Under the pieces are notes generated by a model. That model did no database searches, was not told the DNA's origin, and saw only the letters and a program-made list of their open reading frames with translations. A DNA stretch of 64,000 bases from the NCBI RefSeq assembly GCF_000208745.1, contig NC_030851.1, forward strand, positions 28,985,557 through 29,049,556, in the 5' to 3' direction. This document shows positions 46,648-58,584 of this stretch, piece after piece. The DNA is from Theobroma cacao (Eukaryota > Streptophyta > Magnoliopsida > Malvales > Malvaceae). A program made the translations under genes and the position numbers. Positions within the stretch are counted from its first letter, which is position 1. Every line of letters starts with the position of its first letter.

Positions 46648-49276
46648 TGTCACGACCCAAATTTCGGGCCATGACCGGCGCATGGGCTCAATGGACGTAG
46701 TCCACTAAGCCCAAGCAAGCCTATTAATCTGACATGTTTATCATTCCATCATAAACTGCTAAGTCATATATCATAACTTAGAATCAAAATAATATTAAGC
46801 ATTGCCCCACTTCATACTGGCATACCAAACAGGTGTATATACATTGTCTACACATGTATCTTAATAATTCACATTAGGTTTGTCTATACACAACAAAAGG
46901 AGACTCGATGTCCAGCGAAAAGACTCGGACGAATGTACAGCTACTGAATGCCGAGACACCTACCAAAATATGGATACAAGTCCACGAGGACACCTCGTCC
47001 TAGTTACCGACTGTCTTTCAATCTGAAAACATGAAGTTGAAAACGGTGAGCATAAACTTAGTGAGTGAACAAGAAAGGAACAAGCATACTATAAGGAATG
47101 TTTATCGAAATCATGATGCACTCATATTCTCAAAACAATGCAATTTGTTCTAGTTCTTAGTAGAACCCCTCATGTAAACCCCTCATGAGTAAATCACTTA
47201 AAAGATCCATACTCAACTATGGTACCAAAGAATCGAAAAATATAGCAAAACCCACAAGTTAGCCAAAATGGACAGAAAGTTTCTCGTTGCAGCGAACTTT
47301 ATTCTCGCTGCAAAGAGAACTAGGTCTGGTGAAGGCCCTCAAACCTGAGAGTTTCTCGCTACAGCAAAAATGAATCTCACTGCAGCGACAGTCAGAACAT
47401 CAAGGAAAAAGTCTCATTTTCCTTTAACACAAGCCATCCTGTTAAAATAACAATAGCAACATGTAACACATGTAAACTCCCAAATTTCAACAAGTCAAAT
47501 GCTCACATATTTGCATTTACAACCATATACCATATATATATATATATATATATCAATCATCATATACACCCTCCCATCATCATCATCTCATATGCAACGG
47601 CTTATGCGTACTCCCACTCACATATAGCCGGGTCAGCAACGGCTTATGTCCACTCCCACTTGCACATAGCCGAGTCAGCAATGGCTTATGTGCATTCCCA
47701 TTCGCACATAGTCGGGTCAGCAACGGCTTATGTGCACTCCTACTCGCACATAGTTAGGTCAGCAACGGCTTATGTGCACTCCTACTCGCACATAGCGGGG
47801 TCAGCAACGGCTTATGTGCACTCTTACTCGCACATAGCTGGGTCCACATCAACATGCAAAGAAGAATCCAATGTATATCATGCATTTTATCATATTGTGA
47901 TAACACATAAACCATTGTATAGCACATTTTCACAATATAAAATCATTTTACTAAAAGCATGTTCCCAAGGTACATTTTCTAAGACAAGTTGGATAGAATC
48001 TTTCATATTCTCCAAAACAAATTTGAAATGCAAGTCCACTCATCGGTATTCGTTGAGCCTTTAGCCGACTCTTAATCCCTCTAATGATCCAATTGGGGTG
48101 ATGGGGCTTCGTTAGTACCTACCATCAAATTAACATTTCCATAATGTCAATTTACATACTATAAACCCTAAAAGCTATTTTTTAGCTAGCTTTCAATTGC
48201 CATTTAAATGGCCATCCATCATCACTTTCCTATCACTCCATAGTGAATTAATAATGTCAACTACAAAATATTCACAAATCAAATCTCTAGTCATTCTCAA
48301 CACTTAAAACCCAATACTAGTTTACTACTCACCTTAATAGATTTGTAACTTTGAACTTCTTTCCAAAAGCTCTCAAGCTATTAATAAAGCTTCCTCTTTC
48401 TCTCTCTAAAACACCTAACTAGTGAGAGAGTATGGAAACAAGATTTTCATCATTTTCAAGGGTTTTAAAGTGAGAGAGTGGAAAAATACAAGGGTTCTAG
48501 TCAAAAGGGCACCAAGGAGTGAAAATTAGAGCCAGAGAGAGAAAATTATGAAAGCTTCACATCAAGCTTTTATGGAGGAATTGAAGAAACGTGAAAGGGA
48601 AGAGAACAAGAAGAAGAAGCTGTTGGAAATCCCAAGAAGTTGCTAGAAGGAGAGGATATTTATGGCCTCAACTTATCCATTCCTTTGGAAATTACTAAAA
48701 TGCCCCACCACAAATTAGCTTAATCCTTGAAATCCCACACTTTTTCTTCAATTTTTCCCACCTAGGGTTTGTGTTCTTTCCTTTCCTCTTCACTTCATGC
48801 TTTGGCCGGCCATATGGGTGAGACTAAGAGAGTTTTAAATAGATTTTACAAGGAAATTCTAGAATAATCCAAGTTTAACACATGGCATGTTTTCATTGGT
48901 CCATGTGTAATACTTATCCATTATGCAATCTCTCTCCACCACATAAAATGTTTCAATTATCCACAATGTAAAATGTTAATGGCTGAAATCCATGGGCATG
49001 ACAAATGTCAGGTGGTGTAAAATTTCAAAATTCCCATTTTATCCTCGAGTGACAAAATTACCATTTTGCCCATAGAACATGAAAATCATCAAAATTTTTA
49101 TGTCCTTGTCATTTCACCGATATTTTCATCATTCATTTATGCTTTATGCCTACTTAAGCCATAATATTGTTTAAAACTTACTTTTATGGGCTTATTGAGA
49201 AAATGACGAAATTACCCATGATTAGGGATATCGTGTATATTTCTATCTACGAGTCTATAAAGGTCAAGGTCTCACA
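46648..49276 (-). repeat. 3' LTR of element A
   Basis: Plus-strand ends TGTCACGACC and GGTCTCACA. Carries CTGCAG-type palindromes (47285-47395) and six 42-bp minisatellite units (47594-47845). It also has a segment of about 350 bp (48722-49078) that matches LTR family G instead of the other family A copies. Confidence 0.88.
47594..47845 (-). repeat. 42-bp minisatellite, six units
   Basis: Unit starts GCAACGGCTTATG at 47594, 47636, 47678, 47720, 47762 and 47804: exact 42-bp steps. Because 42 is a multiple of three it keeps an open frame (47660-48064), but the frame starts and ends in LTR sequence and no gene is inferred. Confidence 0.9.
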
Positions 49277-49490
49277 TTTTCCCCCACTTAAAGAAATTCG
49301 ATCCCTGAATTTAAATTCAACTATAAGGTGGGGTATTGTCTTCTTATCTGATGTTCAACTTCTCATGTCATCTCTTCTATTCGAGCATTCATCCACAATA
49401 CTTTAACCATTGGGATGCTCTTATTCATTCCTATATGTACCCTAATATTTTTGTTTACCTCACATTTATGTAGCTTCAATCTTCTTAATC
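49277..49490 (-). pseudogene. Element A polypurine tract and chromodomain-like tail
   Basis: AGTGGGGGAAAA on the minus strand directly precedes the 3' LTR start TGTGAGACC (tract at 49277-49290). Further upstream on that strand, shifting frames give ASQWLKYCG / SIPMVKVLW-like and NARIEE-like text, the end of a chromovirus chromodomain. The piece is cut by the solo LTR at 49496. Confidence 0.6.
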
Positions 49491-49495
49491 ATATG

Positions 49496-51941
49496 TGTCA
49501 CGACCCGGAACTCCCATCGAGCCCGTGACAACCGCTGCGACATCTTGATCGACATTCATTACCCGAAATGTCAACAGAAACCCCACAAGGTTTTAATATC
49601 AGCTTCCCATTTCCCCTGTGGGTAACTGTTGCCAAATACCACATTCTAAAAGATTTAAAACTATTTCCAACTTAAACAAATAAAATAATAATTTTCGTCT
49701 CACAGAGGTAGTTTTGTCATTTATCCCAAAAATCTCAAAATCAGTTAAAAATATAGTATGTAAGTGGAAAACACATATTTCATAATCAAAAATAATTTTG
49801 GATGTGTAAAACATTCGTTAAAAATGGAATTATGACTGTTAGAATAAAATAAAAGTATTAAATAAAATATTCAATTTTCACATAAAATAATATTTTAAGA
49901 ACATTGCATAAATAATTTTTATAGTGTAAAAGCAAAATAAATTCCTACATACCGTAATGCAGATAACCAAAGTATAGAATTAATTTACAGTGACACGTGG
50001 GCCCACGAATGACCAAAAGCATAAAAAAAAATGAACCTACAGTTTTTGGATGTGGCAAGTTCAATTGTAATCCTTACCGATATCAGTTATCTACAATCTA
50101 TTCTAAACCTGAAATGGGTGGAAATGAGGGTGGTGAGATTATAAAATCCCAGTGAATAAACAAACATCACTCAAAATATCTAAAGTCGAGTAAAAGAAGA
50201 CTATTAAAACATTTCATCAAACTGTAATTTATCATCTTTCAACTTATTTCAACCAAATGAAATCAATTTATTTAAAGCAAGTAATCAGTATGGCTTATGA
50301 ATTTCTTAAAAAGCTTGGCTCATGCAAAAAATTATTATCATACTCAGTTATTTGGGATACCTTGGCCGAGGGCTATCCCAACTGAGTTCGCCAAGGCTAT
50401 TAGAAAGTCATGTTTTTATTTTGAAAACATAGCCGTTCCTTGGCGTTGGCCGAGTTCCCCTTCACGTGGTGGTTTGGCGTGAAGTGAACTCTAAAAGTTA
50501 TACCTCGGGAGTTACCTTACTCACCTCTCCAACCGAGGTAAAAATATAACAAGATTCTGTGCCCTTCTAATAGGCTAGTCCACAGAACCCAACCCACTGC
50601 AGCAAGTCAAACCCATCATACAATAAAATTTTGATAGCATGACAGGGCTAATATATTACTACCCAGCCTGCAAGGGTAAAATAAAGCAATTCATACAATT
50701 CATAAAAAATACAGCCTAACCAGTCATGCCAATACAATAACATAAGCCATTAATTCAATTTTAAATTTACAACATATCAGTGGTCTCCAATTACTCTATT
50801 TTCAAAACCAGTATTCGATTTTCTAGAAAATTTATAAAATAATTTTATAAAATCACAATTTTTCTTAAAACATAGCAATTTACCATTTTAACTCATTTTC
50901 ATAAAATTCACCAAAATCGAATAAAAGCATACTTTAGATAATTAAAATGATGGTAAGGTTACTCATAGTGTCTAGAGTAGGGATTTTCGAAATACTCAGA
51001 CTACTGGTCCTCGGGTGCAATTCCCTTGCCTTTATCGGATGACTCACCACCTTTTTAATGCTTGATTTCTTGATTTCTCTTGATTTTTCCCAAATTTTTC
51101 AGGTAGAGTTCTTATTTCTTTTCCCTCTTTTCTCTATTGGTTTGGACGGCTGAAGAAGATGAAAATTCTAGAATTTTGACCTTTTTAAAGGCTAAAATAA
51201 TATAATATTATTTTATTTTTTTTTAATGTTTTATTAATTCCTTAAATTCTAGCCATCCATTTGTTTCCAAAATTTCACCATACACTTGTCCCACATATCC
51301 ATAGCTTAGATAAAGTTCTCAGACTTATCCAAAGTCTTGGTGGAGTAATTTTTTTGAAATTTACACTTTGGCCCTTATAAAAGTCAAAAATTACATTTTT
51401 GCCCCAAAAACTAAAAAATTACCCATAGACATATTTTTCATCCCTTATACTCATACCATTCTCCAATTTGTCAAATTTGATCTAAATTCTCTCAAAATCT
51501 TAAATTTTGTCCGTGGGTGGTAAAATTACGATTTTACCCCTACACTCTAGAAACTATCGAAATTAAACTTTTTCACTGCCAAACCCTCAAATTATACTCC
51601 AATAAGTCAAATGAGGCCAAAACAAATCTTTTCTAAAAATTCCCATTGTGTCCCTAGGTGGCAAATGACCATTTTACCTCTAGACAGTGAAAATTTTGGT
51701 TTGACTCCAAATTGATCCTCGAACTCCAAATCACTATATTAAACCATTTTGGGACTTTAATATTCTTAATTTCATTTTAAATTCTCTATTTGATCTAGTT
51801 CGAGGCTTAAATTAACTTAATTATATCATTTGGTACATTGTCGTCTTTTAACGATTTTTCTTCCGGGGCTTTCCAAGTATGCAAGCATATTGTCAATCAT
51901 ATGAATGACATGACAAGTATTTTATAAGGTCGGGCTTGACA
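49496..51941 (-). mobile_element. Solo LTR, family G, inside element A
   Basis: Plus-strand ends TGTCACGACCCGG and GGTCGGGCTTGACA, 2,446 bp, with a perfect 5-bp duplication ATATG (49491-49495 and 51942-51946). Related to 11937-14932 and 61273-64000. No coding region. The open frames inside (49599-49814, 50297-50482) are not supported. Confidence 0.9.
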
Positions 51942-51946
51942 ATATG

Positions 51947-52876
51947 AGTCCATCACGTACGGGTTAACCGCGCTATAGATTACATTTCCTTGATACCATT
52001 TGCTTAACTATCTCCTAAAGTCTCTTATGTCCACGTAACTCAACCTCTAATGGGATTTCTTATCATTACGCTACCTTTATCACTTGCCAACAATCAATAA
52101 TTCCCACTTCAGAATACTCTTTCCATATTACAATTGCTTCCTGCAACTTTCCCCAAAACCTACTAGTAAACTGAGCTCCTCTGTCAGATACTATAGAAAT
52201 GGGGATACCACGCAGCTGTACTATCTCATCTACATAAACTCAAGCATATTAGGCAGCACTATAAGTAGTCTTAACTAGAAGAAAATTAGTTGACTTTGTT
52301 AACTGGTCTACTATGATCCAAATCAAGTCAAAGCCCCCACTAATTCGAGGCAAACCCGTTACAAAGTCCATAGAAACATGCTCTCACTTCCACTCGGGTA
52401 CTAGTAATGGCTGTAGTAGCCTCGCAGGCTTTTGATGCTCGGCCTTAGCCTACTGACAAACCAGGCACTTGGAGACAAACTCAGCTACATCTCTCTTAAG
52501 TCCTTCCCACCAATACACCTTTTTCAAATCTTGATACATCTTTATAGCCCCTAGATGTACCACATAGGCTGCCATGTGAGCTTCCTCTAATATTTCTCTC
52601 CTCAACCCGTCCCATCAGGCACATAAAGTCTAGTTCCATACCTTAACACTCCATCTGTGCCTTTGTAAACATTTTTCCTTTTCTTCCCTAAGGATCCTCT
52701 AAGGCCTTAACTACAAACTCATCTTTAATCTTGTCCATTAAAATAGGCCTCACTCTAAAATGTGCTAGCAATGCATTTGTCTCAACAACTTCCAAATGCA
52801 CACCTATGTCTCCCAAGCTATGGATCTCCCTAACCAAGGATCTCCTATCTGTAGCAATATGTGCCAGACTCCCCAT
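51947..52876 (-). pseudogene. Element A integrase, joined to the RNase H end
   Basis: The minus frame from 52876 gives [20 protein letters not shown] and NALLAHFRVRPILMDKIKDE, the RNase H-integrase linker. Other frames below 52630 give the integrase zinc-binding and catalytic parts (YQDLKKVYW-like, CLVCQ.AKAEHQKP and a WKWEH-like block). The match stops near 52120 and the rest down to 51947 is not recognised. RT and RNase H should come before this part and are missing. Confidence 0.8.
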
Positions 52877-53627
52877 GGTGAGACGCTAGGTCGAATAAAG
52901 CCTTTATCCAACAAATCTTCTAACTGATCCTTAAGCTTTTTAAGCTCTGCAAGTGCCATTCTATATGGGGGTATAGATATAGGTCTAGTGTCGAAAATCA
53001 AATCTATGCAAAATTCAATCTCCTACTCGGGAGGTAAACTGGTAGTTCCTCAAAAAATACATCCATGAACTCATTCACCATCGACACTTGACTTATATTT
53101 CCAACCTTCGCCTCAGTATCCCTTACCACTGCCAAGTAACCTATACAACCCTGTCGTAATAACCTTCGGGTAAACAGGACCGATATCAAATTGGTTCGAA
53201 CATTACTTTTATCCCCCTGAATACTAAATGATGGTTCATCGGGAAAATCAAATCTAACCAATTTATGATAGCAGTCCACACTAGCATGGCAGGGTGATAA
53301 CCAATCCATCCGCAAGATCACATCAAAGTCTATGGTGTCTAACACCACTAGATTCATCAAAGTATCTTTGTCCTTGACTCGCACTACATAGGACTTATAT
53401 TCCCATTCGACTACAAATACCTCCTTTAAAGGAGTAGACATCACTAATTGTTCCTCTTTCCTAACACGATCTCTACCCAACCGAGATGCAAAACATGGAG
53501 AGATTAAAGAGTGGGAAGCACTAGGATCAAATAAGACTTGAGCATTCATATTGCAAACTAAGAGAATACTTGAGACCACTGCATTGGATGTCTGAGCCTC
53601 CTGCTGTGTTAAAGCAAACACCCTCGC
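52877..53627 (-). pseudogene. Element A protease and RT N-terminus
   Basis: The frame 53621-53004 has [20 protein letters not shown], where the D-x-G of the aspartic protease active site reads D-P-S. Then [20 protein letters not shown] and the MDWL block follow, and it ends near the ELPVYLP region. A frameshift near 53030 leads to 53001, whose frame reads [20 protein letters not shown] and [13 protein letters not shown], the RT start. It stops being RT exactly at SPWG (about 52872-52880). Confidence 0.85.
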
Positions 53628-55040
53628 CTAGCCTCTACCAACACAACTCTGACGTTCGGACCCAAATGGCCTACCTTGAGAGGAAGTACCAGCACCTCTA
53701 CCTCTAGATCCACTAGCTTCCCTATCAGACGAGGCGACAACTGAAGAAGTAAACGAAGCTGGCTGGGTGGAACCATGAGTAGAATCTTGTGATTGATGAG
53801 CCATCGTACAATCCCTCATAATATGCCCAGGTTGACCACACCTGAAACAAACTCCCGTAGCACGAAGGCATCTTCCTTTATGCCGTCCCCCACAAGTATG
53901 GCAAGGAAGGATAAGTTGACTTCCTTGTCTCGTATCTTGCTGCCTTCCAGCACTGAAGGTTCTTTGTCCCGCTGCGATACTAGCACTAGGCAAGTCACTC
54001 CCTTGTTGGGGAAATCGTGAGTCCCTCTGTGGACCCTGACGGCTAGAAGATGAACCACCACTGCTGAAATCTCTACGACCTTGATAACCCTTTGTCTTGG
54101 CTCTTTTTGCTCTATCCCTCATAACCCTACTCTCACTGGTCCTCATTTTAATCCACTGAGCACAATCTACTGCTACAGAGTAGGATTTAAAATCTCGGGA
54201 TGCCACAGCCCTAAACAGTGGCTCTACTAGCCCATCCATAATCCTCTGAATCTTCATCTCCTCAGTGGAAACGAGGTAAGGAGCATATCGAGACAACTGC
54301 ATGAACTTGATGTTGTACTCCGACACCGTCATACTATAGGTCTATACCAGAGTCTCAAACTCCCTAGTTCGTGCATTACGTACACTGAGTTGTAAGAATC
54401 GGTCTAAAAAGGCTGCACTAAACTCACCCCAAGTCAGTGGTGCTGTATCTGTCAGTTTGCCTCTACATAGAGAACTATACCACTCCTGTGCTACATCCTC
54501 TAATCGGAAGGCGGCTAGCTCGACTGATCGGACACTAGAGCATCCTAAAGCCTTACATATTTTCTCCATCTTATCTAAAAAGATCTGGGGCTTCTCCGAC
54601 GCATCGAACCCTGAAAATGATGGAGACTTAAGTTTAAGAAAATCAGGAAGAGAAATCTCTAAGTGACCTTTCTCAACCTCATGATATTGGCGGTCGGCCT
54701 GTCCTTGGGAGCTAGGGGATTCTTGCACTGTAGGTTTCCCCTCTACTACCCTCTGTATATCCTCCATATGGGTCGCCATCATCTCTACAACCCGATTAAC
54801 TCCCTGTAGGCCTGTCGCCAAATCCTCAATGGTAATACCCCCAGCTGGGTGTCTATCTACATCACCTGAGGACTGTCCCTCCTCTCGCCTACTCACAAGC
54901 GTATCCACCCTTACCAGCCTAGTGGCCCTGCCACGTCTACCTCGGCCCCTTAAGGTGGATGCCCGTGGCCTATCTGCCATCTCAGTAGGAGCATCTTGCT
55001 CCCCCATCCGTCTTGAGGCGGCTCGTGTCGTAGGCGGCAT
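53628..55040 (-). pseudogene. Element A gag with CCHC zinc knuckle
   Basis: A start [15 protein letters not shown] is followed by a basic, glycine-arginine-rich segment, then a gag core ([51 protein letters not shown]) and [20 protein letters not shown]. The zinc knuckle [14 protein letters not shown] is near 53840, preceded by a [12 protein letters not shown] cluster. The length, about 470 residues, is normal for the family. One in-frame TAG at 54344-54342 splits it and a second at 53630-53628 ends it; the same frame continues on both sides. Confidence 0.9.
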
Positions 55041-55250
55041 TCTTACCTAGACAAGAACAAACACCTGTTACCAAACACATTTCATAATCATACTCAAGAA
55101 AAAAGGTGGTTTCTAAGATAGGGAATCTATGCGGTCCCTTGGTCATAAAAATGTGTCGCAGTTCACACTTCACAACCGAAGTTCCCACATAAAAACCCGA
55201 CATTCCGCTGGACCAACAAATGGAAATCCTAGGACCTAGACAAACCTAGC

Positions 55251-55262
55251 GCTTTGATACCA
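55251..55262 (-). promoter_or_regulatory. Primer-binding site of element A
   Basis: TGGTATCAAAGC on the minus strand, four bases inside the 5' LTR. It differs by one base from the initiator methionine tRNA complement TGGTATCAGAGC. Confidence 0.85.
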
Positions 55263-56210
55263 ACTTTGTCACGACCCAAATTTCGGGCCATGACCCGCGC
55301 ATGGGCCCAATGGACGTAGTCCATTAAGCCTAAGCAAACCTATTAATCTGACATGTTCATCATTCCATCATAAACTGCTAAGTCATATATCATAACTTAG
55401 AATCAAAATAATATTAAGCATTGCAACTTCATACTGGCATACCAAACAGGTGTATATACATTGTCTACACATGTATCTTAATAATTCACATTAGGTTTGT
55501 CTATACACAACAAAAGGAGACTCGATGTCTAGCGGAGAGACTCGGACGAATGTACAGCTACTGAATGCCGAGACACCTACCAAAAGATGGATACAAGTCC
55601 ACGAGGACACCTTGTCTTAGTTATTGGCTGTCTCTTAATCTGAAAACATGAAGTTGAAAGCGGTGAGCATAAACTCAATAAGTGAACAAGAAGGGAACAA
55701 GCATAAAATAAGGAATGTTTATCGAAATCATGATGCACTCATTTTCTCAAAACAATGCAATTTGTTTTAGTTCTTAGTAGAACCCCTCATGTAAACCTCT
55801 CATGAGTAAATCACTTAAAAGATCCATACTCAACTATGGTACCAAAGAATCAAAAAATATAGCAAAACCCACAAGTTAGCCAAAATGGATAGAAAGTTTC
55901 TCGCTGTAGCGAACTTCATTCTTGCTGTAGCGAGAACCAGGTCTGGTGAAGGCCCTCAAACTTGAGAGTTTCTCGCTGCAGCGAAAATGAATCTCGCTGC
56001 AGCGACAGTCAAAACATCAAGGAAAAAGTCTCATTTTCCTTTAACACAAGCCATTCTGCTAAAATAACAATAGCAACATGTAACACATGTAAACTCCCAA
56101 ATTTCAACAAGTCAAATGCTCACATATTTGCATTTACAACCATATACCATATATGTATATACATATATATCAATCATCATATACACCCTCCCATCATCAT
56201 CATCTCATAT

Positions 56211-56441
56211 GCAACGGCTTATGCGTACTCCCACTCGCATATAGCCGAGTCAGCAACAGCTTATGTGCACTCCTACTCTCACATAGTTGGGTTAGCAATG
56301 GCTTATGTGTACTCAGCAACGGCTTATGTGCACTCCCACTAGCACATAGTCGGGTCAGCAACAACTTATGTGCACTCCCACTCGCACATAGCCGGGTTAG
56401 CAACGACTTATGTGCACTCCTACTCACACATGGCCGGGTCC
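56211..56441 (-). repeat. 42-bp minisatellite, five full units and one half unit
   Basis: Unit starts at 56211, 56253, 56295, 56316, 56358 and 56400: all steps are 42 bp except one of 21 bp. The other LTR of this element has six full units. Confidence 0.88.
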
Positions 56442-56915
56442 ACATCAACATGCAAAGAAGCATCCAATGCATATCATGCATTTTATCATATTGTGATAAC
56501 ACATAAACCATTGTATAGCACATTTTCACAATATAAAATCATTTTACTAAAAGCTTGTTCCCAAGGTACATTTTCGAAGACAAGTTGGATATAATCTTTC
56601 ATATTCCCCAAAACAAATTTAAAATGCAAGTCCACTCACCAGTATTCGTTGAGCATTTAGCCGACTCTTAATCCCCCTAATGATCCAATTAGGGTGATGG
56701 GGCTTCGTTAGCACCTACCATCAAATTAACATTTCCATAATGTCAATTTACATACTATAAACCCTAAAAGCTATCTTTTAGCTAGCTTTCAATTGCCATT
56801 TAAATGGACATCCATTATCTCTTTCCTATCACTCCAAAATGAATTAACAATCTCAACTACAAAATATTCACAAATCAAATCTCTAGTCATTTTCAATACT
56901 TAAAACCCAATACTA

Positions 56916-57655
56916 NNNNNNNNNNNNNNNNNNNNNNNNNNNNNNNNNNNNNNNNNNNNNNNNNNNNNNNNNNNNNNNNNNNNNNNNNNNNNNNNNNNNN
57001 NNNNNNNNNNNNNNNNNNNNNNNNNNNNNNNNNNNNNNNNNNNNNNNNNNNNNNNNNNNNNNNNNNNNNNNNNNNNNNNNNNNNNNNNNNNNNNNNNNNN
57101 NNNNNNNNNNNNNNNNNNNNNNNNNNNNNNNNNNNNNNNNNNNNNNNNNNNNNNNNNNNNNNNNNNNNNNNNNNNNNNNNNNNNNNNNNNNNNNNNNNNN
57201 NNNNNNNNNNNNNNNNNNNNNNNNNNNNNNNNNNNNNNNNNNNNNNNNNNNNNNNNNNNNNNNNNNNNNNNNNNNNNNNNNNNNNNNNNNNNNNNNNNNN
57301 NNNNNNNNNNNNNNNNNNNNNNNNNNNNNNNNNNNNNNNNNNNNNNNNNNNNNNNNNNNNNNNNNNNNNNNNNNNNNNNNNNNNNNNNNNNNNNNNNNNN
57401 NNNNNNNNNNNNNNNNNNNNNNNNNNNNNNNNNNNNNNNNNNNNNNNNNNNNNNNNNNNNNNNNNNNNNNNNNNNNNNNNNNNNNNNNNNNNNNNNNNNN
57501 NNNNNNNNNNNNNNNNNNNNNNNNNNNNNNNNNNNNNNNNNNNNNNNNNNNNNNNNNNNNNNNNNNNNNNNNNNNNNNNNNNNNNNNNNNNNNNNNNNNN
57601 NNNNNNNNNNNNNNNNNNNNNNNNNNNNNNNNNNNNNNNNNNNNNNNNNNNNNNN
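56916..57655. other. Assembly gap (740 N)
   Basis: Run of N. It hides the part of the 5' LTR that corresponds to the G-like segment of the 3' LTR. A frame called across it is meaningless. Confidence 0.99.
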
Positions 57656-57812
57656 TTATTTTCATCATTTATTTATGTCTTAGGCCTACTTAGTCCTTAA
57701 TATTGTTTAAAACTTATTTTTATGGGCTTATTGAGAAAATGACGAAATTACCCCTGATTAGGGATATCGCATATGTTTTTATCTACGAGTCTATAAAGGT
57801 CAAGGTCTCACA

Positions 57813-58560
57813 ATTACATTTCCAACAGGGTTTACAGATTGCTCCAAAATTAATATCTTGGCATAAACCATCGATACATGAGTTTAAGTTGAATGTCGAT
57901 GTTAGTTCTAAAGATGCTTTTCAGAATGCTGCTGGTGGGGGACTCCTTCAAGACCATACAAGTAACTTTAATTTTTGGTTTCTTTGAAAATTTTGGATCG
58001 ACTAACTCATTACAGGCAGAGTTAATGGCTTTGGATAGAAATGGATGCGAAAATAGTTGCACAAATGATACACGAGGGACATCAAGGTTCCTATCAAACT
58101 CGATATTTATTGGCCTCCATTCGTAAATGTTTAAGTGGGCTCACTTTTCGGTTATCACATATACACAGAGAAAGGAATCAAGTTGCTAACTATCTTTCTA
58201 ATCAAGGACATACGCATCATAACCTGCAGGTATTTGCATAAGCTGAGGGTAAGCTTAAAGGAATTCTTAGGTTAGACAAATTAAATTTACCTTATGTACG
58301 ATTTAAATAAATGTAAAGGAGTAATACTCCTAATTTATTTTTATTTGTTTTCCTTTAGTAATTATTTGAACTCTTGTAATAGGAAAGTGCTTCAATTTTA
58401 TGCTTGCATTCATAAATATACACATAAAATTGTATTTTCCTCACTAGGTGCTTTTCTTAACTTTTCTCAATCTCATGTAATTTTGGAGGTTCGGTTTATG
58501 TCCCCTTCCTTATTGTACTTAATTTTTTCGATTATTAATAAAATAATTATAGGGTAGCAT
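57813..58560 (+). pseudogene. LINE remnant, right part (RNase H) and 3' end
   Basis: Continues the LINE split by element A. In shifting plus frames it reads EFKLNVDVSSK, AAGGGLLQDHTSNFNF, NSLQAELMAL, then SYQTRYLLASIRKCLSGLTF and SHIHRERNQVANYLSNQGHT. These are the conserved parts of the plant LINE RNase H (RVT_3): DG/DV, the E of QAEL, and the final H-R..N..AD-type block. Frameshifts and stops are present. An AATAAAATAATTATA-like end precedes the right target duplication at 58561-58584. Confidence 0.75.
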
Positions 58561-58584
58561 AAAACAAATGTTGAACAGTAAAGG

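Larger units (their letters stand above)
46648..57812 (-). mobile_element. Full-length Ty3/gypsy chromovirus-type element (element A) inserted in the LINE
   Basis: Minus-strand element with LTRs 55267-57812 (5') and 46648-49276 (3'). A perfect 5-bp duplication ATTAC flanks it (46643-46647 and 57813-57817). A tRNA-Met-type primer site, gag, protease, a truncated pol, integrase, chromodomain-like tail and polypurine tract follow in order. It is non-functional: two in-frame TAG stops in gag-pol, frameshifts, and loss of most of RT and RNase H. It is interrupted by a solo LTR (49496-51941) and by 740 unknown bases in the 5' LTR. The LTRs are more alike than those of element B, so it is younger. 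Confidence 0.9.
55267..57812 (-). repeat. 5' LTR of element A, with an assembly gap
   Basis: Starts TGTCACGACC and ends GGTCTCACA on the plus strand, matching the 3' LTR closely on both sides of the gap. Contains CTGCAG-type palindromes (55900-56010) and the 42-bp minisatellite (56211-56441). Confidence 0.88.

Noticed and set aside
47594..47845. CRISPR-like regular repeat array
   Set aside because: Units are contiguous 42-bp tandem repeats without unique spacers, in a plant LTR; a minisatellite explains them.
47660..48064. Open frame of 134 codons with a repeated Tyr/His/Ser motif, and similar frames at 35312-35749 and 55962-56506
   Set aside because: They lie wholly inside LTR copies, are produced by the 42-bp minisatellite whose length is a multiple of three, and run on into non-coding LTR sequence; copies differ in frame and length.
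53793..55050. Plus-strand open frames opposite element A gag (53793-54020, 54457-54666, 54829-55050)
   Set aside because: They are antisense shadows of the gag frame on the minus strand.
56913..57668. Open frame of 251 codons on the minus strand
   Set aside because: It consists of the N run; no sequence information.
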